NCBI GenBank assembly: GCA_963383645.1
Contig: OY726566.1
Span: forward strand, 96,749,321 to 96,813,320
Reading direction: 5' to 3'
Length of the DNA stretch: 64,000 nucleotides
Source of the DNA: Muscardinus avellanarius
Lineage: Eukaryota > Chordata > Mammalia > Rodentia > Gliridae
The translations under genes and the position numbers were made by a program. Under the pieces are notes generated by a model. The model was not told the DNA's origin. It was given only the letters and a program-made list of their open reading frames with translations, and made no database searches. Shown here one piece after another: positions 49,394 to 61,635 of the stretch. The stretch's first letter is position 1, and every line of letters begins with the position of its first letter.

Positions 49394-49908
49394 TGTGATG
49401 GTTAGTCTGGATCATCAACTTGAATGGATCATGAAACACCTAGGATTCTGTGACTTTGGGTGTTGGTAAATGACTGGCTTATGTCAGGGCAGACTGAAGG
49501 ATTGAAGGGGAAGACCTGCCTTGAATGTAGGTAGTATGGTTCTGATAGGTGCAAGACCTGGATAAAAGGGGAAAGCTATGTGAAGGCGGGTATGGTTCTT
49601 CTGAAGAAAGTACGTCTGCTCTCTTTGGAGTTATCAGCCTTCAGCTCTTCAAATTGGCTCTTCACCATCACTTCTCTGGAGAGTTTCCTAGACTTTCCAT
49701 CTTGGCCTGGGACTGATTTATTGTTTATTCCCATTCTGAAACCCCAGATCTTAGACCACTTGACCAGCTACTGGTTCCTCCACTTCTCCATGTACACTCA
49801 GCAACCTGGGACTATACTGCTTAGAACTGTAAGCTGATTTGATAAATCCCCTTTTACCACATATATGTCCTCTAAGTTCTGTTACTCTAGTGAACTGTGA
49901 CCAGTACA
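49394..49908 (+). repeat. ERV-L 3' LTR
   Basis: It starts TGTGATGGTTAGTCTGGATC after the purine tract and ends GTGACCAGTACA. It is the partner of 42792-43292. Confidence 0.9.
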
Positions 49909-50504
49909 AAAAGGTATACAGACTTGGCAAAGCCACACGAACAATATGTTCATGATTCTCAAAAATTCAACTTAAATAGTTATATTACATATAAAAATAG
50001 AATCAAATCCTGTGCATTCATCTCTGCTTCTAAAAGTGTAACCTTCCATTCTCAGTAATTTTTTTCAGTTTTTAAAGCAATATTCCTGTACCTAATTGAT
50101 TATTTGTTGCCTGCTTATAACCTTTAAAAATGTAGAAAAATTAAAATAAATATTAAAACTACTGAAGAAAGAATAAATTCTGGAGAGGTAGGGGACAAGT
50201 TAGTTGACTCCTTAAAAATCACAGGCATATCTGGCTCTGGCCACATGTTCTACATGTTTATTCCTCAGTATTTTTATCTAAAGGACAAAAATGACAACTT
50301 TGAGATATCACTACCTCTCTCATTTGATACATATGAAAAGAAAGTCTAAGGGTGTGAGCTGACTTTCCTATGGTGACACAGATGCAAAAGATCTTTGTTT
50401 CATTTATTTAACAATCTCCCATCTCTTTAGGTCAAGCTTCTTTCATCATAATATGCTATTTCTCCTTTGTTTTGCTTAGAGCAGAATAGCCAAAAGTTAA
50501 AACA

Positions 50505-51720
50505 ATTCTCCCAAAGAGTTTCATGATTACATGACATACAAATGGAATCAAATCAATTTGTGGTTTTAAGTTCCAGTTATTTGTGCTGATGGAGATACTG
50601 GGTCATCAGGATACCCATGGGAAATGTCACACTCACAACTATTCTGATCTTGTCACAACCAAGGTCTTCGGACTTTTCTTTTATCCAGTCAGTGGCACCT
50701 CTTGCTTGGCCACCAGATAACTTGGACCATCAATTACCTAAGAGCCCACTGCTCTCAGATACATATTTACACACAGATCTTCCTGTCTTTACCTTATCAG
50801 GAGCATTGTGTCCAATTTCTCTGCTTGGTGAGCAACCAGACATGGTACGTGAGCATTAAACCGTGAAAGCTTAGTTCACAAAAATGGAATTTAGTGTTAT
50901 CATTAAACATGGCAAAAGTAATCTAACACTCACCTAATGGTATGGATAGCCACTCTGAATTATGCTAATTAGGCATAAGTGGGAAGCAGCTCAACAAAAT
51001 GATAGTAATTAATATTATTTTACACAGACATGCTGAACGAGTCCACAATGAGGTGAGAAAAAGGAGACATTAGATATTTTTACAGATCTCTGCATTTTAA
51101 TCTAGGCCTAGAGGAGTTTTTGACAATATAAATAAGATATGTGACAAGTTATTTCATACAATAAAAGCTAAAATCCTGAGTTTTTTTAAATAATTAGAAC
51201 AGATTCATGATTATTCTTACAAGGATATGCAAATCTGTATCAATTATTATTATTACTTATCAAGCCATCTTAAAACACAGTGACTTACAACACCACAATT
51301 ATTTATTTTGCTCACAGAGATGTATTTTTGGAAAAGCTTAAAAGTGAAGGTACTTTATCCAATGGGAGCAAAAGACCAGCTTGCACCATCACCATGGCCA
51401 CGGCTGGTCAAGGGCTCTGACTGGGGCTGGGGGTCTTGGTCCTTCTCAAGTGGGTGTCTCATGGGCTGCTTGTCCACCACTGTGGCTGGGCTCCAAAAGC
51501 TACCATCCCCAGGAGCCCAGGGGAGCTCCCTGGCCTTGACTTGGAAACCACTGAGCATCCTTCCTGCTAAGTCCTGAGTCAGCCCATGTTCAAGAAGAGG
51601 GATCACAGATCACTTTGGAAACCACTGAGCATCCTTCCTGCTAAGTCCTGAGTCAGCCCATGTTCAAGAAGAGGGATCACAGATCACTGGATAAAGTCAC
51701 ATTATAAGATGAGAGTAGAG
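50505..51720 (+). repeat. Left arm of a ~1.2-kb imperfect inverted repeat
   Basis: It is read against the reverse complement of 53105-54275 with similarity along most of its length. For example, GCCACTCTGAATTATGCTAA at 50950 reappears inverted near 53820, and TTCATGATTATTCTTACAAG near 51205 reappears near 53560. It includes a later 74-bp tandem duplication. The arms are probably two opposite copies of one dispersed repeat whose family I do not recognise. Confidence 0.85.
51541..51688. repeat. Exact 74-bp tandem duplication
   Basis: 51541-51614 is repeated at 51615-51688, both starting TTGGAAACCACTGAGCATCC and ending GGGATCACAGATCACT, without a seen mismatch. The matching place in the right arm has only one copy. 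Confidence 0.95.
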
Positions 51721-52180
51721 CACCAAAGATAATGCTGTGCTTGTTTTCAGGAACTACAAACCATCACATCATACTTGAATTGCAATGTGCTTTGAGTCAG
51801 GGGTTCCTGTTGACTTTTAGTTAGTACTGGAAAATGGCTCCAACCGACAGCCTGTGTTACATGTGTCTTATGAGGATGTAGCAGACGTATGATATGGAAG
51901 TGAAAGAGATTCCTTCACTGATCCTCCTTCTCCCCAGTCCCTTCCCCTAGGCTATCTCCCTGCATCTGCTGGGGTTTCTCCTCCATTATCTGAAGTCACT
52001 CTGGTATCCTCATGACTCTCTATGTCCATATGTGAGAAAAACCCTGTATTGGGAAAGGGTGTGGGAAATGGGGAGGAAGCCGGGGGAAAGCCCAACAAGT
52101 GCGGTGTGCATGTTTATTCTATCTCTATGAACTGCATTGCGATGTGAGACTATAATGCACCAATAGAAGGATAAAAAATT

Positions 52181-52216
52181 ATATATATATGTGTATATAT
52201 ATATATATATATATGA
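52181..52216. repeat. (TA)n microsatellite
   Basis: TA run with one GTG interruption, at the 5' edge of a LINE-1 fragment. Confidence 0.9.
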
Positions 52217-52720
52217 TATTATCAGTTTTGTGTCCTAAATATCATCTCCATCAACAGATGAATAGATAACAAAACTTTGGGAAATACACACAATGGAATT
52301 CTATTCAGCCACAAAGAAGAACAAAATTATACCATTTGCAAGAAGATGGAAAGTCCCGGAGAGCATTATGTTAAGTGAGATCAGCCAAGCACAGAAGGAG
52401 AAGGTACATATGTTTCCTCTAACATGCCCAAACTAGGGAACACAGAGGATACCAGTGGGACTCCAGATAATGGAGGGGAAATACCAGCAAAGTTTGAATG
52501 GAAAGATAGGAGAGGAGGAAGGCTGATCTTGATTAATGAGGGTCTACATCCGAATATGTGTAAAATTATGAATATGACATGGTTACCCTGGACAACCATT
52601 GGTGGGAGGAGGGAAGGCAAAATGGGGGTGGGGGTAGAGGGCACCAAATATAGTTTAAATGTATACCATTTATGTTCAATAAAAATTTTGTTTTAAAAAT
52701 AAATAAATAAAAGAAAAAAA
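52217..52720 (+). mobile_element. LINE-1 3' end, 5'-truncated
   Basis: It holds the end of ORF2 (AATTCTATTCAGCCACAAAG, then AGTGAGATCAGCCAAGCACA) and a 3' UTR with CAACCATTGGTGGGAGGAGG and GGGCACCAAATATAG, an AATAAA-type signal and an A-rich tail. The 3' UTR matches the copy at 8701. ORF2 remnants are not coding. Confidence 0.88.
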
Positions 52721-52817
52721 TATCTTGAAAGAAAAATTTAAAAGAAACTGAAAACTGCTTGAAGAAATATTTTTTTGGTACTGGAAGAAGAGACAGGTAT
52801 TTTATGTTACAGTTTGT

Positions 52818-52818
<1 letters not shown>

Positions 52819-52907
<89 letters not shown>

Positions 52908-53081
52908 TCCTGGGGATTGAACCCAGATGGATTCTACCTTTGAACTATACCTCCAGCCTGATTTTATTTCTTATTTGGAAACAAGAGTCTCCCTAGGTTG
53001 CTGAGGCTGGTCTCCAACCTGAGATCCTCCTGTCTTAGCCTCCAAGGACTGAGATTACAAGTGTGGGCCACTATGCCTGGT
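52819..53081 (-). mobile_element. B1-dID SINE with long (TG)n in place of its tail
   Basis: CAGTTTGTA at 52810 and 53084 bounds it. A TG run of about 90 bases (52819-52906) abuts GTCCTGGGGATTGAACCC, so the tail was converted to a dinucleotide repeat, as at 19226. Confidence 0.88.
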
Positions 53082-53104
53082 TAACAGTTTGTACTTTCTA
53101 AAAA

Positions 53105-54275
53105 GAGCTACACGGTATGTCCCATCCTACACACTCATTTCAAAATGTGACTTCGACACTTCTCCCATTGAGATGTGGAGTCGATATCTTCCCTCCTCCA
53201 ATAGAGCAAACTTGGGACTTTGGCAGAAAGTGTGCTTTGCTGTTCCAAGGGAAGGTGAGCTACCTTCCCTGGATTTCCTGGGATGGTTCCTTTTTGAGCC
53301 CAGCCACCACTTCCCAAGGAAGGCCAGGCAGGCTTCCCATGGGAGGAGAACCAAAGTTGTCAGCTGCAATCAGAGCCCGGCTATCAGCCATGGTCTCCAC
53401 TATACTCAAAGAGACCCCTTCTCCTCAGAACCCCACCCGAAATGCAGATTTGTGAGCAAGATAAGTATGGTGTTGTAAGTCACTATGATTTGAGGTGGCT
53501 TGATATACTCAGTAATAATAATTGGTAAAAATATGCATGTCCTTGTAAGAATAATCATGAATCTGTTCTAATAGATTATCTTTTAAAAAACCCTCAACAT
53601 TTTAGTTTTTATTATACAAAATAACTTGTCACATATCATATTCCTATTGTCAAAAACTCCTCTAGGCCTAGATTAAAATGCAAAGGTCTGTAAAAATATC
53701 TAATGTCTCCTTTTTCTCACCTCATCTTGGACTCATTAAGTATGTCTATGTAAAATAATATTAATTACTGTCATTTTGTTGAGCTGCTTCCCACTTATGC
53801 CTAATTAGCATAATTCAGAGTGGCTATCCATACCATTAGGTGAGTGTTAGATTATCTTTGCCATGTTTAATGATTACACTAAATTTCATTTTTGTGAGCT
53901 AAACCTTCACAGTTTGATGCTAAAGTACCATGGCTAGTTGCTCACCAAGCAGAGAAATGGAACAGAATGCTTCTGATAAGGTAAAGACAGGAAGAGCCCT
54001 GTGTAAATATGTATCTAAGAGAAGTGAGCTCTTGGGCAGCTGATGGTCCAAGCTGTCTGCTGGCCAAGCAAAAAGTGCTGCTGACTGTATAAAAGAAAAG
54101 TCTGAAGACCCTGATTGTGACAAGATCAGGAGAATCGTGAGTGTGACATGTGCCATGGGTATACTGATGACCCGGTGTCTCCATTGGCACAAAAAGAGTT
54201 GAAACTTAAAACTAAATATTGACTTGATTTCCCTCTGTGGGTCATAGGATCATAAAAGTCTTTGGGGATATTTTT
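53105..54275 (-). repeat. Right arm of the imperfect inverted repeat
   Basis: The partner of 50505-51720 in opposite orientation. Between the arms (about 1.4 kb) lie the LINE-1 3' end and one SINE, which have probably lengthened the spacer. Confidence 0.85.
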
Positions 54276-54348
54276 TTTCCTCTTGGTAGGATTAGCAATT
54301 CCATTTAAGGTGAGCTCTGTCCCTTGTCTTTCCTTAATAATCAGATGT

Positions 54349-54562
54349 GAGCTGGGCATGTTGGCACACACGTGTAATCCCCGCACTTGGGAGGCTGGGA
54401 CAGGAAGATCGCACAGGTTCAAAGCCAGCCTCAGCTACTTAGGCTTTCAGCAACTTAGTAAGACCCTGTTTCTAAATAAAATATTAAATAGGTCTGGGAG
54501 TATAGCCCGGAGGTAGAAAGCCCCTGGGTTCCATCCCCAGTACTACATGCACATACACACAA
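54349..54562 (+). mobile_element. B1-dID SINE
   Basis: A forward copy with CAGATGTGAG before and GGATGTGAGA after it, and a CA-rich tail. Confidence 0.88.
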
Positions 54563-54569
54563 AAAAATT

Positions 54570-57500
54570 GGATGTGAGAGAAAAGTCTCTCTTGACTTCC
54601 TCTCCAGGTTTCTTTTTCAACCAAACAACCACTCACCTCCCTCCAGGGTTATATTCTCTCTACTTCACCCAGCCTTGGTACTGAAGAAAGATGGAGTGAG
54701 GGTGAAGAGATATACCTCCTACCCTATCATCTCAACCTCACTGGGACTAATGCATTGGTGGCATCTACATGCCACCAAATATGGTGGTAGTCTTATATTC
54801 AAACAGCACATGTGCCAAATCCATTTAGAGCATATAATCATTGATGGGAGACATAAATAGGTTTTGTTTCTCCCTAATGACAGAGCTAATCCTCAAATTC
54901 AATTAGTTCCTGCTAATTGCATACATGAATGTATATGAAGTCTTTCCATCTGCCACGGCAATCCCTTCAAAGCTCTTATTAGCACGGAAGAGGTTTTCTG
55001 TTTAGAGAAAACACAAACAGCCCCCACCTAGTGTTTCCTCCTGGCAGAAGCCCTCTGGTTTGCTGCCAAAGACCAGGATGTGCTTCCACCAGAAGCAGTG
55101 AGTTCCACTTCTTTTATCCATCACTGGAATTGGCTATAGAAAGTACAGAGACCAGATGTCTCTCCAAAACATCCCATTTATTTGTCACTGTGAAACTGTA
55201 AGTTGTTTCACACGTCTAAGTTCCATTTTTGCAATTCCACTACGAGCATGAGGGCCATGTCATTTTACAAAAATGAAAGAAATCCTATCTCATTATTTTA
55301 GCCATACTGTATCTTTCTCTGAAAACTCTGTGATCCAGAAAATTAATTGTGCTCTGGAGGTTCAACTGAGTTTCATTTTCTTATGCTGTAAAGTTGGGAT
55401 TGAGAAAGGCATTCCAGGGAGGAGAAGAAAGCGCCCTTACAGGCCCTGCTGTCCACCTGATCAAGTTTGGAGTTTCAAACGTTTTCACATCTCCTTGGGA
55501 ATCTAATGGTGTTTCGTAGAGATAGCAGAGCCCTGTGCTCAGTAAGGTTGTAGATTACTTCCTGGAACACTGATTATAAGATATGGATAAAGGTTAAAGC
55601 AAAGCTGGATGGGTTAATGAATTTGCTTTGGGCATGAGGTTAGTGAAAACAAGTTCACAAGAGGCCAACGGAGTGCACACTTTTCCAACATCAAAATAGG
55701 TTACTTTCAGTCAGTTGTGCAAAATATTCACCAACAGTCACAAAAGGGACCAAAAGACATCCTTGAAAATATGTTTTTGCCAACCTCTACAACCCGATAT
55801 TAATGCTTTCTCCAGTAATAATTTAATATCATTATCTTTGGATTTAGTGGGTCAAGACATTTTTAATATCATACCACCATCAAAATAACATTCAGCTCTT
55901 CCCTTAACTAGAAAAAAAGCCATTCCTAATACAGATATTACAGAATCACATTAAATATTTTTGTTCAGTAAATATTAAGCCTGCACAATAGAGAAGGTTT
56001 TTCATATTTACAAAGGATTTTAATTTGATTACACCTTACAGAATCCCTGACCCCAAAGTAATTACAATATACAATAACACTTTTCCCTTTTTAACATCTG
56101 AATGAGGTGCTACATATTAAAGTGCTTGACATATTACAAACTGATTTGGCAATGTAAGAGATTAAAGAGGAATTCTAGTATTCTCTAAAGGCCCTTCACC
56201 CCAGAATGTTAAGAGAATTTAATTTAGACTGACTTTATTTGTTTTTGCTTTACAGCCATTTGAATGATAAAGCTGTTATCTTGAGAGGGTAAGAGAAGCA
56301 GAAGAACGAATAAATAAAAACTGACACCTTAGCCTCACAGATGAGAGGCAGGTACCGCAGAGGAAAGGAGTGACCCCTGGTCTGGAGCTCCTCCTGACTT
56401 CCCAGGGAAGCAAACTGCAGCGCTATGGCCTCACCCCCCTGTAACGTCAGGCTGCACTCCTCTTGAGATCGGTCTCCTTGAATTCATATGATGTATTTTA
56501 GCAGTGTCCTTCAGGACCTCTAAAAAGAAATCAGGTTGGAAAGGGGTGCACATATTTCATTCAGTGAGAGCTATAAGCAGATCCGATGTGGCCCGAAAAT
56601 GATGGATGTCACTGGCTTTAACCAAACTTCAAGAGCATGTGGGGAATGGTGTTTACAGTCAAGATCCAAGTTCAGAGGAATGTGCACTAGAGCTGAAGAA
56701 GATTAGAGGTTTATGGGCCATCTGGTCATCAGGGTAGACTTTAAGCACCTTATCAGTTCCTAGCAGACACTGGACACTCTCTAAGATGAAGGCCTTTCTC
56801 ACCAAGAAGAAGAATAGTTAGCCAGTGCGTCCTTTACTGGAACAAAAGTAAATCCAAAGAGGAGTTAATGTAGCAAAGGTCACTTTCAGGGAAGCATACC
56901 AGCAAAATACAGATATAGTAAAAATGTGCAATTTTTAAAAAGAATTTCTATAGCATTTCCTCCCTTAGTAGTGCAAAGATAGGCAATATAGCTTGTTTGT
57001 AACTTAGTTATTATAAAGCATTAATTTTGAATCTTGTCCAATGTTAGTTGGAAGACCAGAATAATTATTTTATTTCTGAAAAATAAAAAATGAGTATTAA
57101 CTTTCATTACAGCTTGCTAGGTTGTCTAGAAAACATCATGCCTTAGAGTCAAGAACAATGCTGCTGAGCATGTTCAGAAGATTAAGTGCCAAATAGAAAA
57201 GGCTTCAGTGTATCAGTAAATCTGCCCTGACACTTAAGAAAGACTGGATTACATTGCATGGTTCCTGCAAGTGAAGAAAGACTAAACCTATTCTTCATAG
57301 GAATTTTTCCATTCTTAAGAATGAAAAGAACACCTAGAAAGTTCATACCTATATACTTGAGCACCCAAATGTAGCCCCTAATGGCTAAAAAACCAGTATG
57401 ATAGAAAGGATGATTTCCTGGGGAGTTGTAAGAAATTGTCCAGAAAGGAAAAGCTTCCACTGGCAGAAAAGATGAGAGCGGGGTCTTCTGTGGAGAAGAA

Positions 57501-57950
57501 CAGCAAGCACAGAGCCTTTGAGACAAAAGAGATATGCAGCTTCCCTTGAAGGGGGTGCCTATGATGGAGGAGGGAGCATTGAGTCAGGTCTAGGGTGACC
57601 TAGAGACCCGGCTTAGCCAGTGTAAGGCCAGAGACTCTGCTTCCACTCCATCATGTCAATGAAAATCATCCAGAGACTTCATTTTCAGAATATACCCATG
57701 GCCAAAATTGCCACCCTCCTTCTCAAAGATAAAGGTATTTAAAGATACAGCCAATAAATGGCTGCCAGGCCAGATGCCTGAAGATGCCAGTGTCACTGAG
57801 TGGGCCATGCTTTTTTCAGAATGAAAAACACCCGGGGTGAGTTAAGGAAGATACGCTTGCTAGAGAGGCACAGGATCTCAGAAAGAAGGCAAAGAGTTCA
57901 CAGAGACAGAAATGGTTTAAATGACTTTGTGCAATCTTGCAAAATACAAT
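54570..57950. other. DGKI intron, mostly unique
   Basis: No SINE for 3.4 kb. Several long AT-rich parts occur (55800-56300, 56930-57120). No gene recognised. Confidence 0.6.
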
Positions 57951-57955
57951 TCAAT

Positions 57956-57960
57956 TGTTT

Positions 57961-58010
<50 letters not shown>
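57956..58010. repeat. (TTG)n microsatellite
   Basis: About 18 TTG units, not attached to a recognisable SINE. Confidence 0.95.
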
Positions 58011-58799
58011 ACAAGGGCTAAAGCAGTTCCCTTCCCTTGCTAGAGTTACAGAGTAAAAGCAAAGTCACCATACAAGGAGAATTAAGTGGATTCTGGGGAT
58101 TACACATCCCTTCTGAATAAGCAAGAGGACTTTGATTTGTTCGGAGAAAAGCTGGAAGTTACCTAGTAGTCATGTATTTTGTTAACTTGTTAAAGAAAGC
58201 TCCCAGTGTGAAAGCCACCTGCAGAATTTATATACAGACAACTCAGATTTTCTGTCTTTTCTTAAAGAGAGTCCGAGGCTGCTGTGGCAGCAGTGGTGTA
58301 TGTCATCGCAGGTTAGAACATGTGGTAATTTCCCTGGTGGGCGGAAATTCAGACACACGGCCTGTAGACAATAGCGCATAAAAAGTTTCCGAAAGAGGTC
58401 TGTGAAATTTAGGGTGGTAGTTTGGGTTTTTTCTTGTGTGTTTCGTTGCTGGGCTTGTTTCCTAGTGGAGAGGCCTAAGTTGTCCACAGAGCTGAAGAGG
58501 CTTTCAAGGCAGTGTGAATGATAGAGAAACCAGGGATGGAGACCAAGGCCATGCCTGGGATTACCCAGCCCGTTTGGAGCAGAGCCAAGGCAGGGGCCTG
58601 GTTCCTCCCATCCAGACAAGGCTGCTGTCATGGTGGTCCTGCCATGCATGCTTAAGGGACCCAAAGGAAATGTGTCACCTCATCTCAGAAGCCCATGCAA
58701 ATAAAAGATAGGAGCTCTACTTATAGAAAAATATATCCCTATTTGGCTATTTGACCTTGATGGCATCTCTGACTCTCTTTGACACTTTTCTGTATCTTT

Positions 58800-59005
58800 C
58801 TTTCACTGATGCTTGCAAGCTTCTTGTGTGCTAGCTATGGAGCTAGAGGCTTGACTTAAATTATTGCATTTAATTCTCACAATAAGTCTATGGGACATGT
58901 ATCACTATTATCATCCCCATTTGCAGGTTGAAGAAATGAAGGTTTAGTGGTGCTAAGCAACTGGTTCAAGGCCACACAGCTAACAAAGAAGAAAGCCAGG
59001 ATGGT
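58800..59005 (+). mobile_element. MIR element
   Basis: TTAATTCTCACAATAAGTCT, ATTATCATCCCCATTTGCAG, then CAAGGCCACACAGCTAACAA follow the MIR consensus order. This is one of the best preserved MIR copies here. Confidence 0.8.
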
Positions 59006-59198
59006 GGAGACGAGGATGGGAGAGATTTACTAGACAACCTGTTTTCTTAGCAAGGTTTATGGACTGCCTCCCTTATCTGGTTGTGAGACTTTTCAAAAGT
59101 ACCATGGTGTCTTTAGGTAGTGACCTCAGGTCCTCCTTTCCTGATATTTCGCAGGTCAACCCTGAGGAATTAATTTTTAGGAGCCTCTATATCCTACT

Positions 59199-59199
59199 G

Positions 59200-59233
<34 letters not shown>

Positions 59234-59678
59234 ACAGAGATTGAACCCAGGGGCATTCTATCTCAGAGCTATGCCCTCAGGGCTACACCCCTATTTTATT
59301 TATTTTATTTTATTTTATTATTTTTTTAATTTTTTGCAGTTCTGAGATGGAACCCAGGGGCATTCTACCTCTGAGCTACACCCCCAGCCCTATTTTTTAA
59401 ATTTTTATTTTGAAACAGGGTCTCACTGAGTTGCAGAGGGCCTCATTAAGTAGCTGAGGCTGACTGCGAATCGTGATCCTATTGTCTCAGCCTCCTGAAT
59501 GCCGAGATGACAAGCGTGCGCCACCATGCCTGGCTTCTATTTTTTTTTAATTTTGAAACAGGTTCCCTTTAAGATGTTGAGGGTTTCATTATAGTGCTGA
59601 GGCTGGCTTCGGACCTGTGCCCACCTGTCTCAGCCTCCCTGATAGTGGGATTACAGGTGTGCACTACTGATTCTGGTT
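59199..59678 (-). mobile_element. B1-dID SINE split by a second one
   Basis: The outer reverse copy has its tail and ID part at 59199-59310 and its B1 part at 59536-59678. Between them sits a complete inner reverse copy (59311-59535). CTATTTTATTT and CTATTTTTTTT at the joints are the likely duplicated target in the A-rich linker. Confidence 0.82.
59311..59535 (-). mobile_element. Inner B1-dID SINE of the nest
   Basis: A complete reverse copy from AGATGGAACCCAGGGGCATT to CACCATGCCTGGCT. It is younger than its host. Confidence 0.85.
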
Positions 59679-59692
59679 TCTTGTAGACTTTT

Positions 59693-59884
59693 TTTTTTTT
59701 TTGGTGGTACTGGGGTTCCTGGAAACTCTTCTACTTCTGGGCTACACTCCCAGACCTAATTTTTTTATATTTTTATTTGGAAACAGGGTTTCTTAAGCTA
59801 GCGCAGCTGGCTTTGAACCTGCACGATCCTCCTGTCTCCGCCTCCCAAGCACGGAGACTACAAGTATGTGCCACCACGCCTGGC
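59693..59884 (-). mobile_element. B1-dID SINE adjacent to the nest
   Basis: TTCTTGTAGACTTTT (59678) and TTCTTGTAAACTTTT (59885) flank this reverse copy, which landed at the edge of the older SINE. Confidence 0.9.
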
Positions 59885-60438
59885 TTCTTGTAAACTTTTG
59901 ACTCTGACCAGGAAAGGTGTAGAAAATCAAGTTGCCCTTCTGGGGAAATGAAAGACCTTAACAATAAACTGCTTCTAAGTATTGTGTGGAGTTAAGTTGT
60001 CTGGGGAAGGAATGTTGTATGCGAAGGAGGTCATCCTAAAATTTAGGGCACCCAGGAAAATCCTCATTGACATAAGAAGGCTGCCAACAGGAGCATCTAG
60101 TCGACTTTATTCTTCTGTGAAAGGGCTGAACAGATGAATGTATTCACAGCTCTATCAGGACAGCCCAGGCCTAAGTCGCTTTGACAGGCAGCCTGGGTAA
60201 ACAAAAACACAATCAGGAAAAAATGTTTCCAGAGTTCTGGAGCACGCTGGTTAAAGTCACAGAGTTATGACTCTCTTTGTAGGGACTGACTGGAAAAGTG
60301 ACAAGGCTTTCTAGTCTTTCCCAAGTGGTAATCATGATAAACTCATAGGTCAGGGAAGCTGGCCACTGGTCAGTTCTATGCAAGAGGGAGCCACCAAAGT
60401 AAAAAATAAGCTTTAGGTAGAGCACACTGGGCAACATT

Positions 60439-60640
60439 TTTTTTTTTAAACTGGGGATTTAATCCAGGGGCATTCTACTTCCAATATGCACTCCCAGTTT
60501 TATTTTTTAGTCTTTATTTTGAAACAGGGTCTCACTAAGTTAGGGAGGGCCTAAGTAGCTGAGGCTGGCTGCGAACCCATGATCCTTCTGTCTTAGCTTC
60601 CCAAGTGCTGGGATTACAAGTGTGCACCACCACGCCTGGC
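60439..60640 (-). mobile_element. B1-dID SINE
   Basis: A reverse copy with GGCAACATTTTT and GGCAACAGTTTTT at its ends. Confidence 0.88.
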
Positions 60641-61635
60641 AAGGCAACAGTTTTTAACTAGATCATAGGATTTCTAGTCAGGTGAAAACTAGACAAGTGA
60701 AGTAACAAATATCCTTATATGAGAATGCTATTAGGTTAACTATCCATGTACTGACCCAGCCATTGATTACAAAGAGTTTTAATATAATAGTAGGTGTTAA
60801 TAATATATCTCACAGCGTTATATTTCTCCTGCTTTCAGACAATAGAAATGTTAAATAAACACAGTTTCTTTAAAAAAAAAAAGTGACCACCATTCACTTC
60901 TTCATTTCAGCTATCATAAATGACTATGTGGAGACCAGGAGTCCGGGATTCCTCCTTTCGTTTTTAAACACTCTACGGATTTATCTGTAAATAAAATCTG
61001 TGACAGATTTGTCACGAGGCAGGGTACCTTGCTTGACCTCTCTCATCTCCCCTCTTAACTGCAAACCAAAAGGCTGGCTGTGTTTCTTCTAAACAATCTC
61101 CCCCTTTATATTTTTTTCCTTTCTTATTTTTCCATGCTTTGACTTAAATATTCTGTGGGCCTAAAAGCAATCCAAAGTGATGTTGTAGGTAAATCTCGGT
61201 GAAGAGTATTCCCCTCCCACGTACTTACAATCAGCCTTCAAAAGAGGATTAGATAATTATCACCATCAAAGCATTCCAAAGAGACCAAAAGGATCGAGAG
61301 AACTGTGTGCTTACAAGAATCGGGGAGATTTCATGAAGGGGAATGGGAGAGGATGGTGGGGGCAGGATGTATCTAAAATAATGTAACCAGATCTTATGAA
61401 GTCTGGGAGGAGGGGATTGTTTTGTTTTCTTGTTTTCTCTTTTAATCAATAGTGGACCATCTATTTTCCAAGGATTTGTGAAAGAAGACGAACTAAGTAG
61501 AAACCCGCTGTCGTTTTTATTCCCTTCCTTTCACACACAGGCTTTGGGAAGCACCCAGTGAGACCACCGTAAAAGGCCATCTTTTCAGCCCATTAATAAA
61601 TGAATCTCTTTGGAAATGGACCAGGCCTGACCTAC

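Larger units (their letters stand above)
42792..49908 (+). mobile_element. Decayed ERV-L provirus, full length, no env
   Basis: Two direct LTRs about 500 bp long enclose 6.1 kb with remnants, in order, of a primer-binding site, protease, reverse transcriptase, RNase H, integrase and dUTPase. A dUTPase after integrase and the absence of an envelope gene are typical of the ERV-L (class III) group. The LTRs begin TGTGATGG and end near TACA. A purine-rich tract (AAGGGGTGGA) precedes the 3' LTR. The 5-bp flanks, AATAG and AAAAG, are an imperfect duplication. Many stops, frameshifts and three SINE insertions make it inactive. It lies antisense to DGKI in an intron. Confidence 0.9.

Noticed and set aside
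52217..52690. Reading frames with conserved-looking peptides
   Set aside because: They are the end of LINE-1 ORF2 and its 3' UTR, truncated and not a gene.
58182..58664. 160-codon open frame on the minus strand
   Set aside because: No known protein pattern and no splice-phase link to DGKI. It is probably chance in GC-balanced intron sequence.
61023..61055. 31-nt splice-flanked segment near GCAAG|GTACCC
   Set aside because: Its length breaks the phase between the exons at 61636 and 37234, and the donor is weak.
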